Shown: positions 7,400-15,747 of the stretch, in pieces | How the letters are laid out: each line of letters begins with the position of its first letter | Numbering within the stretch: position 1 is the stretch's first letter | NCBI GenBank assembly: GCA_017427065.1 | Contig: JAFRTL010000003.1 | Coordinates: forward strand, 1 to 34,724 | DNA: 34,724 bases | DNA from: Bacteroidaceae bacterium | GTDB lineage: Bacteria; Bacteroidota; Bacteroidia; Bacteroidales; Bacteroidaceae | Direction of reading: 5' to 3' | The notes under the pieces: generated by a model | Seen by the model: only the letters and a program-made list of their open reading frames with translations | What the model was told of the DNA's origin: nothing | The model's database searches: none | Made by a program: the position numbers and the translations under genes

Positions 7400-10300
7400 A
7401 TGATTCTATTTTTCAGAACCAAACAACAAAGTGTGATTGCTGTAGAAAGCGACCATCAACTTCCTCAAGAAGAGAATGATAAGTTATGCTGGCTTTTCAG
7501 TGGGGCAACTCCAGATAATGAAGAGAACCTGAAAGGTTACTTCGTAGGACCAAGACGTGAGATGATAACCCCATGGAGTACCAATGCCGTGGAAATCACC
7601 CAGAACATGGGTATGAAAGGCATCGCGCGTATCGAGGAGTATTTCCCCGTGAAAGACGAGAATGCCGACCATGACCCGATGCTGCAACGCATGTATCACG
7701 GACTGGACCAGCGCATCTTCACAACCAACCGTCAACCTGAGCCTATCGTCCACATTGAAAATCTGGAAGAATACAATGAGAAGGAAGGGTTGGCCCTTTC
7801 AAAAGAGGAGATGGACTATCTGAAGAAGGTGGAGAAAGACTGCGGTCGCCCCTTGACGGACAGCGAGGTGTTCGGTTTCGCACAAATCAACTCGGAGCAT
7901 TGCCGTCATAAAATCTTTGGTGGTGTCTTTGTCATCGACGGAGAAGAAAAGGAATCTTCTCTCTTCCAACTCATCAAGAAGACCACCAAGGAGCATCCGA
8001 ATAAGATCATTTCGGCTTATAAAGATAATGTGGCCTTTGCGCAGGGGCCTGTCATCGAGCAGTTTGCTCCTGCCGACCATTCCAAGCCTGATTTCTTCCA
8101 GGTAAAAGACATCGAAAGTGTGATTTCCCTGAAAGCGGAAACGCACAACTTCCCAACAACCGTGGAACCTTTCAACGGGGCTTCTACTGGTACTGGCGGT
8201 GAGATCCGTGACCGTATGGGTGGTGGTAAGGGTTCTTGGCCTATTGCCGGTACAGCCATCTATATGACCAGCTACCCTCGCACTGATAAAGGGCGTGGAT
8301 GGGAAGACATTCTGCCCGTACGCCAATGGCTCTATCAGACACCGGAGCAGATACTGATTAAGGCATCTAACGGTGCCAGTGACTTTGGTAATAAATTCGG
8401 CCAACCACTGATCTGCGGTTCCTTACTGACCTTTGAACATAAGGAAGGCAATGAGGTCTATGGTTACGATAAGGTGATCATGCTTGCAGGTGGTGTGGGA
8501 TACGGCACCAAGCGCGACTGTCTGAAGGGTGAGCCTAAACCTGGCAACAAGATCGTGGTGCTGGGTGGCGACAATTACCGCATCGGACTGGGTGGTGGTT
8601 CTGTGTCTTCTGTGGACACGGGACGCTATAGCAATGGTGTGGAACTGAATGCCGTACAACGTGCCAATGCCGAGATGCAGAAGCGTACCTATAACGTGGT
8701 GCGTGCCCTTTGTGAGGAAGACGAGAATCCGGTGGTATCTATCCATGATCACGGAGCAGCAGGACACGTGAACTGTCTCTCTGAATTGGTAGAAGATTGC
8801 GGCGGTCTCATTGAGATGGACAAGCTTCCTATCGGTGACAAAACGCTTTCTTCCAAGGAAATCATTGCCAACGAGAGTCAAGAGCGCATGGGACTCTTGA
8901 TTCAGGAGAAATCTCTGGAACATGTACGCAAAGTGGCTGAACGTGAACGTGCCCCGATGTACGTCGTTGGTGAAACGACGGGTGGCCATCGCTTTGCTTT
9001 CCAACAGGCAGACGGCGTAAGACCTTTTGACTTGGCGGTCAGCCAGATGTTTGGTTCTTCCCCTAAGACGTACATGATAGACAAGACGGTGGAACGCCAC
9101 TATGAGAATCCGACTTATAAACTATCCAAGCTTCAAGAATACTTAGAGAATGTCTTGCAACTGGAAGCCGTGGCCTGCAAAGACTGGCTGACCAACAAGG
9201 TGGATCGTGCGGTAACTGGTAAGATTGCCCGCCAGCAAACCCAAGGCGAAATACAATTGCCTCTGAGTGATTGTGGCGTGGTTGCCCTAGATTATCGTGG
9301 AGAAAAAGGTATTGCGACCGCTCTTGGTCATGCCCCACAGGTGGCCTTGGCAGATCCTGCTGCTGGTTCTATCATGGCTGTCAGCGAAGCACTGACAAAC
9401 ATCGTCTGGGCACCTATGACCGAAGGACTAGACAGTATCTCACTTTCTGCCAACTGGATGTGGCCTTGTCGTTCCCAAGAAGGCGAAGATGCCCGACTCT
9501 ATAAGGCTGTGCAAGCTTTAAGTGATTTCTGCATCGACCTGAAGATCAATGTGCCTACAGGTAAAGACTCTCTGAGTATGACGCAGCAGTATCCTGATGG
9601 AACAAAGGTCATTGCCCCGGGAACGGTGATTGTCTCTGCTGGAGGTGAAGTGAGCGATGTCAAGAAAGTGGTTTCTCCAGTATTGGTCAATGATCCGAAG
9701 AGTACCATCTATCACATCGACTTCAGTTATGACAAACTGAGACTGGGAGGTTCTGCCTTTGCTCAGCAACTGAACAAGATTGGAGACGATGTGCCTTATA
9801 CCCGCAGTGCAGAGTATTTCCGCAATGCTTTCATGGCCGTGCAGAAGTTGGTAGAGCAAGGCTTGATACAAGCCGGACATGACATCAGTGCCGGTGGTTT
9901 GATCACGACCCTCTTGGAGATGTGCTTCGCCAATGTGGATGGTGGTATGGAAATCAACCTGGATGGCATCAAGGAGAATGACCTTATCAAGATTCTCTTT
10001 GCCGAAAATCCAGGTGTTGTGATTGAAGTCAGCAAGGAACATAAGGCTGCCGTGAAACAAATCCTGTCGGAAGCAGGAGTGGCCTTCGTCAAGTTGGGTC
10101 ATCCTGCAGAAGAACGTCAGATACTGGTCAGCAAGGACGGTGCTACCTACCAGTTCCTTATCGACCACCTGCGTGATGTCTGGTATAGCTCTTCTTACCT
10201 GTTGGATCGCAAGCAAAGCAAGAACGGCTGCGCCAAGAAGCGTTTCGAGAACTACAAGATGCAACCTTTGGAGATCATCTATAACAAGGCATTTACAGGT

Positions 10301-11098
10301 CAGTTCGCCCAATTCGGCATTGATCCTAATCGTCGCACTCCTACTGGTATTCGCGCTGCTGTGATCCGTGAGAAAGGTACCAACAGCGAACGTGAGATGG
10401 CTTATCTGCTCTATCTGGCAGGTTTCGACGTGAAAGATGTGACCATGACCGACCTTGAAAGTGGTGAGGAGACCTTGGATGATGTCAACATGATTGTATT
10501 CTGTGGCGGATTCTCCAACAGTGACGTATTAGGCTCTGCCAAGGGATGGGCAGGTGCCATCCTCTATAATCCGAAAGCGAAGGAAGCCATTCACCGTTAT
10601 TACGAACGAGAAGACACCTTGTCGCTGGGTGTTTGCAATGGCTGCCAGTTGGTGATGGAGCTCAATCTGCTTAGTCCTGAGCGCAAAGATTTAGGTAAGA
10701 TGCTGCACAATGACTCTCACAAGTTTGAATCGGCTTATGTATCTGTGACTATCCCAACGAACCGCAGCGTGATGTTCGGTAGTCTGAGCGGCAGTAAGAT
10801 AGGTATCTGGGCCGATCACGGTGAAGGGAAATTCAAGCTCACAGGTAAGGAGTATGATTACAACGTCATTGCCAAGTATAGCTATGATGAGTATCCTGGC
10901 AATCCGAATGGTTCTGACTATGCCGTAGCAGGACTGGCCAGCAAGGATGGCAGACACGTAGCCATCATGCCTCATCCTGAGCGTGCCTTCTTCCCATGGC
11001 AATGTGCGTTCTATCCGGCAGATCGGAAAGATGACCAAATTACCCCATGGGTGGAAGCCTTTGTCAATGCCCGACGTTGGATAGAAAACAAAAAGTAA
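7400..11098 (+). CDS. purL: Phosphoribosylformylglycinamidine (FGAM) synthase, single-chain
   Basis: This cytoplasmic enzyme performs the fourth step of purine synthesis: FGAR + glutamine + ATP to FGAM + glutamate + ADP + Pi. At 1232 residues it is the large single-chain type that carries its own glutaminase. The N-terminal part shows NSEHCRHKIFGG and the synthetase signature AETHNFPTTVEPFNGASTGTGGEIRDRMGGGKGS. A second half-repeat shows GKDSLSM and HDISAGGLITTLLEMCFAN. The C-terminal class I amidotransferase has nucleophile Cys at about residue 1079 in LGVCNGCQLV and the catalytic His-x-Glu in MPHPERAFFPWQ. I choose ATG 7400 (MILFFRTKQQSVIAVES) because it matches the family N-terminus. The frame stays open to 7292, but that would overlap the start of the divergent LysE-type gene. 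It is monocistronic, ending at a strong terminator. Confidence 0.98.
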   Translation: MILFFRTKQQSVIAVESDHQLPQEENDKLCWLFSGATPDNEENLKGYFVGPRREMITPWSTNAVEITQNMGMKGIARIEEYFPVKDENADHDPMLQRMYHGLDQRIFTTNRQPEPIVHIENLEEYNEKEGLALSKEEMDYLKKVEKDCGRPLTDSEVFGFAQINSEHCRHKIFGGVFVIDGEEKESSLFQLIKKTTKEHPNKIISAYKDNVAFAQGPVIEQFAPADHSKPDFFQVKDIESVISLKAETHNFPTTVEPFNGASTGTGGEIRDRMGGGKGSWPIAGTAIYMTSYPRTDKGRGWEDILPVRQWLYQTPEQILIKASNGASDFGNKFGQPLICGSLLTFEHKEGNEVYGYDKVIMLAGGVGYGTKRDCLKGEPKPGNKIVVLGGDNYRIGLGGGSVSSVDTGRYSNGVELNAVQRANAEMQKRTYNVVRALCEEDENPVVSIHDHGAAGHVNCLSELVEDCGGLIEMDKLPIGDKTLSSKEIIANESQERMGLLIQEKSLEHVRKVAERERAPMYVVGETTGGHRFAFQQADGVRPFDLAVSQMFGSSPKTYMIDKTVERHYENPTYKLSKLQEYLENVLQLEAVACKDWLTNKVDRAVTGKIARQQTQGEIQLPLSDCGVVALDYRGEKGIATALGHAPQVALADPAAGSIMAVSEALTNIVWAPMTEGLDSISLSANWMWPCRSQEGEDARLYKAVQALSDFCIDLKINVPTGKDSLSMTQQYPDGTKVIAPGTVIVSAGGEVSDVKKVVSPVLVNDPKSTIYHIDFSYDKLRLGGSAFAQQLNKIGDDVPYTRSAEYFRNAFMAVQKLVEQGLIQAGHDISAGGLITTLLEMCFANVDGGMEINLDGIKENDLIKILFAENPGVVIEVSKEHKAAVKQILSEAGVAFVKLGHPAEERQILVSKDGATYQFLIDHLRDVWYSSSYLLDRKQSKNGCAKKRFENYKMQPLEIIYNKAFTGQFAQFGIDPNRRTPTGIRAAVIREKGTNSEREMAYLLYLAGFDVKDVTMTDLESGEETLDDVNMIVFCGGFSNSDVLGSAKGWAGAILYNPKAKEAIHRYYEREDTLSLGVCNGCQLVMELNLLSPERKDLGKMLHNDSHKFESAYVSVTIPTNRSVMFGSLSGSKIGIWADHGEGKFKLTGKEYDYNVIAKYSYDEYPGNPNGSDYAVAGLASKDGRHVAIMPHPERAFFPWQCAFYPADRKDDQITPWVEAFVNARRWIENKK

Positions 11099-11102
11099 AA
11101 AG

Positions 11103-11132
11103 AAAAGAGGATGTGCGAACACATCCTCTTTT
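11103..11132. terminator. Bidirectional intrinsic terminator between purL and the oxidoreductase gene
   Basis: A perfect 13-bp stem (AAAAGAGGATGTG at 11103-11115 pairing with 11120-11132) closes a CGAA tetraloop. It is flanked by T-rich sequence on the plus strand and, read from the other side, on the minus strand. It ends purL 5 bp after its stop and lies 21 bp beyond the stop of the convergent gene, so it can serve both. Confidence 0.9.
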
Positions 11133-11152
11133 TTCTTTTATCACCTAAGCGA

Positions 11153-12628
11153 TTAGCAACGCTTGTCGAGGTAAGGCAGCACGTAAGGCTTGCGATACTC
11201 GTAGTAGTACAGACGGTGGGCAGCTGCCTCCTTGTCGTTACCAACGAAGGTACGGGTAGCTGGATTCCACTTCACTGGACGACCAAGCTCATAAGCAATG
11301 TTGCACAAGCAGCAGAGAACTGCGGTACCTGCACCAGCCTCGATAGGAGCAATAGTCTGCTCACGAGAACGGATACAGTCGATGAAGTTCTGAGCGTGTG
11401 GTGAGCTGATCTCATAAGCACCACCAGCTTGACGAGGAGAAGCGTTACGCTGTTGCTGCTGCTGTGGACGAGGAGTACCTGGACGAGTACCACGGATGTT
11501 CTCAGGAATCAGTGACATATCTGAGCACTCGATGTGTGAACGAGATACATCTACATAACCATTTGTACCCATGAACTTCAGACCCTGTGAATTTGGCTGA
11601 TCCTCCAGATAAGCGTGCTCCATCATGATGGTGCCATCAGGCCAACGGCAAGAATATGCCTCACCCTCATTCCAGTAGTTACGTGGATAGTACTCAACTG
11701 GCTGCAGACCGTCGAAGCCCATAGCGCAGTTAGCGATGTCATGCATGTGAGCACCCCAGTCAGCGGTGTAACCGTTACCAGTCTCACGATACCAACGCCA
11801 AGCACCCCAGAAACCTTCGCTCTTGCCAGGGATAACTTCAGTCTTCTTACCCTTCTGGATAGTCTGCTCCAGAACGATCTGTGGGCACAGCTGCTCGTTG
11901 TACTCGATCTTAGGATCGCTCAAAGGGCCTAACCAGAGGTTGAAGTTCAGGTTAGCAGGGATAGGCTGAACACCACCGAACTCCTCATACATCTTCTCGA
12001 TTGGACGTGGAGGATCACCTACCTTAGAGTAGATCTTCTCTACATGGCCGATCTTACCAGCCTGGATGATCTCAATAGCCTTCTGGAAAGTAGCACCTGA
12101 ACGCTGCTGGCTACCAGTCTGGAACACGCGCTTGTTCTGACGAACAGCATCGATCATAGCATAAGCCTCAGTGATGGTATAAGTCAGAGGCTTCTGGCAA
12201 TAAACATCCTTACCTGCCTGGCAAGCGTGGATGGTGTGCAGAGTGTGCCAGTGGTCTGGAGAAGCAACCTCAACAGCATCGATGTCTCTACGCTCGAGGA
12301 GCTGCTCATACTGCTCATAAACGTCGCAACGCTCGTTCATGCCCTTAGACTTCTGCCACTGCTCAACAGTACGGCGGAAGCGCTCAGTCTTAAAGCTGTC
12401 GACATCGCTACAAGCTGCAACCTGTACACCTGCACAAGATGCCAAGCCACGGAAGTCGCTCAGTCCCTGACGGCCAAGGCCGATGAAACCTAATACAACA
12501 CGGTCACTTGGAGCAACCTTCACACCATTCTGTGCCCAGCTAGGCATGATGGTAAGGCTAGACAAACCAAGGGCGGAAATGCGCAGGAAGTTTCTGCGGC
12601 TCATTCCATTCTTACTAGTTTTTTCCAT
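11153..12628 (-). CDS. Tat-exported Gfo/Idh/MocA family oxidoreductase
   Basis: A 491-residue NAD(P)-type oxidoreductase predicted to act outside the cytoplasm. It begins with a twin-arginine signal (SRRNFLRISALGLSSL, about residues 10-25). The Rossmann motif GFIGLGRQG is at 47-55, followed by a conserved ASPDHWHTLHTIHACQAGKDVYCQKPLTYT. The usual catalytic-region EKP motif reads QKP here (145-147). The C-terminal half has the alpha/beta substrate domain (DWGAHMHDIANCAMGF). A low-complexity insert with five glutamines lies near residue 395. The gene follows the isomerase-like gene by 31 bp on the same strand; both proteins carry Tat signals, so they probably act together on a sugar. Sugar type is unknown. 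Tat-exported members of this family normally leave with cofactor already bound. Confidence 0.93.
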   Translation of the reverse strand: MEKTSKNGMSRRNFLRISALGLSSLTIMPSWAQNGVKVAPSDRVVLGFIGLGRQGLSDFRGLASCAGVQVAACSDVDSFKTERFRRTVEQWQKSKGMNERCDVYEQYEQLLERRDIDAVEVASPDHWHTLHTIHACQAGKDVYCQKPLTYTITEAYAMIDAVRQNKRVFQTGSQQRSGATFQKAIEIIQAGKIGHVEKIYSKVGDPPRPIEKMYEEFGGVQPIPANLNFNLWLGPLSDPKIEYNEQLCPQIVLEQTIQKGKKTEVIPGKSEGFWGAWRWYRETGNGYTADWGAHMHDIANCAMGFDGLQPVEYYPRNYWNEGEAYSCRWPDGTIMMEHAYLEDQPNSQGLKFMGTNGYVDVSRSHIECSDMSLIPENIRGTRPGTPRPQQQQQRNASPRQAGGAYEISSPHAQNFIDCIRSREQTIAPIEAGAGTAVLCCLCNIAYELGRPVKWNPATRTFVGNDKEAAAHRLYYYEYRKPYVLPYLDKRC

Positions 12629-12659
12629 ATAAATTAATTAATAAGTGATAAAAAAGTTT

Positions 12660-13706
12660 TTAAAGTAATATCTGACGGGCATAGTTGATGCAAGTACCTA
12701 CTTCCTTCACAGCATTAGACCATGGCTTCACTGGATATTCGAGCTCGACATCGCAGTAGAAAGGCTTCTTCTCGTCGCGGATGTAGTGCAGCAGGTCTTC
12801 CAATGGAGTCTGTCCCTGACCCCAAACCTGGTTAGCATTTGGTTCCTGAGCATCAGGACCAGTCTTGTCTTTCATGTGGATAGAGAAGATACGATCTCCG
12901 TACTTCTTGATGAAATCTACAGGATGCTTACCGGTAGAACCGAAGTAGTGGCCCTGGTCGAAGTTAAGCATGATTTTTGGTGAGATAGCCAAAACTGGAT
13001 CTGGACCATCTTTCCACTCATCAGTAGCATACTGCATGTGGTTGTGGAAGGCAAGAATCATATCGTGCTTCTCTGCAAATGGAGCAACGCGCTTAGCTGT
13101 ATCGAGGCTAAGCTCGGTAGTCACGGCAGGGGCACCCATAGCCTTGGCCAACTTGAAAGCATAGTCAAGGTCTTCGTCAGAGCTGTTGGCTCCTGGGCTA
13201 GTCTTCACGATGTGAATGTCGATGCCCAGATCATTGAAACGCTTACGAACCTCGGCAACCTTGTCCCAATCCATGTTGGCACGCCAAGCCTTTACGGTCT
13301 CCTGATACTTAGCCATCTCTGCCTGTGCCTCTGGGCCCAGTTGGATACGACCTTGTATCTGCTGACCAGCTTTCTCTGCAGCTGCTCTGGCCTCAGCCAT
13401 CAGACGCTGTTGTGGACTCTCTGGAATGCCTAAGCAACCTTCCAAGTCGTTGCCCATAAGCTCAAGATTGCTCACACCTGCGTTCTTGCAGTAACCGAGA
13501 AGATTCTCCAAACCACCAGGGGTACCACGGAAGCTGTAGGTAATACAACCCATGGCTACGCCTGCAAAATTAGAATTTACCTTACCATCGGCAGGAGCTG
13601 CAGCTTTAGTATCAGCTCCGGCACATGATGTCAGTGAAGGCAATACGGTGATACCTGCCAAAGCAGCGGCAGATACTCCTAAAAAATGACGTCTTGATTT
13701 GTCCAT
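12660..13706 (-). CDS. Tat-exported sugar phosphate isomerase/epimerase-like (AP-endonuclease 2 fold) lipoprotein
   Basis: A 348-residue TIM-barrel protein of the xylose isomerase-like superfamily. The N-terminus has a twin-arginine motif (SRRHFLG) and a lipobox LTSC with Cys28, so it is predicted to be exported folded and lipid-anchored. The barrel starts near residue 50 (GCITYSFRG). Strand-end segments carrying likely metal ligands are visible: LELMGNDLEG, LAFHNHMQY, MLNFDQGHYFG, IFSIHMKDK, YCDVELEYP. Family members isomerise, epimerise or cleave sugars and keto-sugars; the exported Bacteroidetes versions often sit beside Gfo/Idh/MocA genes, as here. It is the first gene of the two-gene operon, behind a well-matched promoter at 13766-13797. 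The exact substrate cannot be inferred. Confidence 0.9.
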   Translation of the reverse strand: MDKSRRHFLGVSAAALAGITVLPSLTSCAGADTKAAAPADGKVNSNFAGVAMGCITYSFRGTPGGLENLLGYCKNAGVSNLELMGNDLEGCLGIPESPQQRLMAEARAAAEKAGQQIQGRIQLGPEAQAEMAKYQETVKAWRANMDWDKVAEVRKRFNDLGIDIHIVKTSPGANSSDEDLDYAFKLAKAMGAPAVTTELSLDTAKRVAPFAEKHDMILAFHNHMQYATDEWKDGPDPVLAISPKIMLNFDQGHYFGSTGKHPVDFIKKYGDRIFSIHMKDKTGPDAQEPNANQVWGQGQTPLEDLLHYIRDEKKPFYCDVELEYPVKPWSNAVKEVGTCINYARQILL

Positions 13707-13765
13707 TATTTAATAAAATTAAATGTTAATAATCTCAGTTCTTCTGTTTGATACATAATAGGCTT

Positions 13766-13797
13766 CAAATTTAAGAATAATTAATAACAAAAACAAA
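13766..13797 (-). promoter_or_regulatory. Promoter of the isomerase/oxidoreductase operon
   Basis: Minus strand TTTG (13797-13794), 20 nt, then TAAATTTG (13773-13766): an exact match to the Bacteroidetes consensus. It predicts a 5' UTR of about 50 nt before ATG 13706. Confidence 0.75.
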
Positions 13798-13836
13798 TAT
13801 TCTTTCATTTTTAAAAGCAGATAAGTAGAAAACAGC

Positions 13837-13844
13837 TATCTTTG
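13837..13844 (+). promoter_or_regulatory. -7 box of the first DUF6057 gene
   Basis: TATCTTTG, an exact TAnnTTTG match, lies 27 bp before ATG 13872. There is no clear TTG at -33. Confidence 0.55.
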
Positions 13845-13871
13845 TACTCGATTTTAGGATAATGACTGGTT

Positions 13872-15668
13872 ATGACTTCTAATAATATTATAGAAAAACC
13901 ACATAAATTGTTCCCCTTGTTGTGGGTGACAGGCATACTGATAGCAGCGTGTGTGCTGTTGTTCTACTTTTTGCAGAGTTCTCAGGAATTTTATTATTTT
14001 TACAGGGAACAGCAGCAAATATTCCTTTTTGAAAACGATTATATTCTGAATCTGCTGAAACCCATTGGTGGTTTTGCTGCCATGGTTGGCCAATGGTTAG
14101 TGCAATTCTTTGTACTTCCTTACATGGGCGCCGTGATTTCCACCTTGTTGAGTCTGATGGCAGCCATCTTCTTAGGACTCACATTGAGAAAGTTGGATCA
14201 AAAGAACCTTTGGTGGATTTCATTGACCTTCCTGCCTTTCTTCCTCTATAATGTGTGTTTGCAGGATGTCTATGTGCATTATGACGGCTTGGTAGCATTG
14301 ACCATAGGATGTATTTGTCTGTGGAAGTATGCCATGCTTCCAAAAGACAGGTGGGTATTTAGACTTATAGGTGGCATTGTCTTATCTTTGGTACTATTCT
14401 ACCTGGCTGGTTCCATCGCCGTACTTATCTGTTTGACGATGCTACTGTTCGATTGGCTGCGTAAGGCTCCGAAAGCTTATCTGGGTGTGTTGCCGCTCAT
14501 TTTGGTTTTGCTTATGGGTATTATCGCCGTATATTACGGCTGGATGGTGGATTATAGCTATGCTTTCTGGACGAAAGGCTATTGCGAATACTACTTTGAA
14601 CCTACCTTCACACATACCTTAGCATGGATTTCCATCCCTATCTTGCTTTTGATGGCATGGCTATCTGCCCGATGGGAGTGCAAACGCGCTTGGATACAGC
14701 CGGTTCTGTCTTTGGCACTTCTCGTCTTGATGTTCTTTGGATGCCAAAGTCTGGCTAATGCCCAGAAGAATCATGCCTACTATACATTGCTGAAGCAGAT
14801 TCACTATGCTGATACGGAGGAATGGGATAAACTGACCAAGGTTCTGGACATCAGTGCCTCTAACGAGGTACAGATGAACTACCTGAACCTGGGACTCGCT
14901 CATGAAGGACGACTGCTTTCTGACCTATTCGTTTATCCACAACAAAATATCAACTCTCTAATGACTTCTTATGTGCAATATACTGACATGGGGGTATTGA
15001 TGAGCCGCCTCTATTATCAGATGGGCGTGATAGGAGCAGCGCAATATCAGGCATTCAGCAGCACCGTGGGCATCACTTATGGTAATCCGTCAATGACCAA
15101 ATTGCTTATCAAGACCTATCTCATCAATGGCACCTACCAGATTGCAGAAAAGCAAATCAGACTTTTGGAGAAGAGTTGGTATTATGCCGATTGGGCGAAG
15201 GGTATGCGTAAGTTTCTTTACAATGATGACGCAGTAATGGCAGATCCAGAACTGGGAAAGATGCGTTTAAGTCTGCCAGATAATGATGGATATGCCATGC
15301 TTTATGGTCCTTTGGTGGATTTGCAAACGGTGATGGATGCCAATCCAGACAATCGCGAAGCGGCAGATTACTTTATCGCCATGCTGTTGATAGCAAAGGA
15401 TTACAATGGCATCAACTTCTTCGTTGATCGCTATTATGGAAAGGGTTGCATGACCACCTTACCAGAGCGACTTCAGGAAGCGGTAGTAGCCATCCATGAA
15501 CATGACCCTGAATATTGCCGTGCTCATGGAGTGAGCGAAGAAACGATCAATCGTTTTAGTCAGTTCCGACAAGATGTGTTGACTCTGCGACGAAGCGGAG
15601 CTACCAATATGTCGCGTCTGGCAGCTGGATATGGAAAGACCTTTTGGTATTATATGGTCAAGAATTAA
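13872..15668 (+). CDS. DUF6057 family polytopic membrane protein, copy 1
   Basis: A 598-residue protein of two halves. Residues 1 to about 292 hold roughly nine or ten hydrophobic membrane segments (e.g. about 13-35, 68-106, 163-195, 201-223, 272-292). Residues about 293-598 are soluble and helical, with a repeat-like look (MNYLNLGLAHEGRLLSDLF, MTKLLIKTYLINGTYQIAEKQIRLLEKSW, EAADYFIAMLLIAKDYNGI) that resembles TPR-type arrays. I recognise the N-terminal REQQQIFLF...LLKPIGGFAAMVGQWLVQFF pattern as DUF6057, a Bacteroidales family with no function known to me. It is 79 bp upstream of a CxxCH propeller lipoprotein gene on the same strand, and a close paralogue lies at 18966-20747. ATG 13872 is chosen; an ATG at 13862 leads to a stop after six codons. 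Confidence 0.85.
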   Translation: MTSNNIIEKPHKLFPLLWVTGILIAACVLLFYFLQSSQEFYYFYREQQQIFLFENDYILNLLKPIGGFAAMVGQWLVQFFVLPYMGAVISTLLSLMAAIFLGLTLRKLDQKNLWWISLTFLPFFLYNVCLQDVYVHYDGLVALTIGCICLWKYAMLPKDRWVFRLIGGIVLSLVLFYLAGSIAVLICLTMLLFDWLRKAPKAYLGVLPLILVLLMGIIAVYYGWMVDYSYAFWTKGYCEYYFEPTFTHTLAWISIPILLLMAWLSARWECKRAWIQPVLSLALLVLMFFGCQSLANAQKNHAYYTLLKQIHYADTEEWDKLTKVLDISASNEVQMNYLNLGLAHEGRLLSDLFVYPQQNINSLMTSYVQYTDMGVLMSRLYYQMGVIGAAQYQAFSSTVGITYGNPSMTKLLIKTYLINGTYQIAEKQIRLLEKSWYYADWAKGMRKFLYNDDAVMADPELGKMRLSLPDNDGYAMLYGPLVDLQTVMDANPDNREAADYFIAMLLIAKDYNGINFFVDRYYGKGCMTTLPERLQEAVVAIHEHDPEYCRAHGVSEETINRFSQFRQDVLTLRRSGATNMSRLAAGYGKTFWYYMVKN

Positions 15669-15711
15669 ACATTGAACATTGAATGCTTGCATGAACTATG
15701 CTGAAGCATAG
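15668..15711 (+). repeat. 7-bp tandem repeat and small hairpin between DUF6057 copy 1 and its lipoprotein partner
   Basis: AACATTG occurs twice in tandem (15668-15681). A perfect 6-bp hairpin CTATGC-TGAA-GCATAG (15696-15711) follows, then CCGATAATTTTATT. The hairpin could attenuate transcription into the downstream gene or end a shorter transcript; it is too weak to call a firm terminator. Confidence 0.45.
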
Positions 15712-15747
15712 CCGATAATTTTATTGAACTGGTAACATTTGGATATT

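Noticed and set aside
8423-9100. Long open frames antisense to purL (also 9518-10312 and 7799-8404)
   Set aside because: They are antisense shadows created by purL's codon bias; no family features and full overlap with an essential gene.
13862-13882. ATG at 13862 as the start of DUF6057 copy 1
   Set aside because: It is out of frame and reaches a stop after six codons; ATG 13872 opens the real frame.
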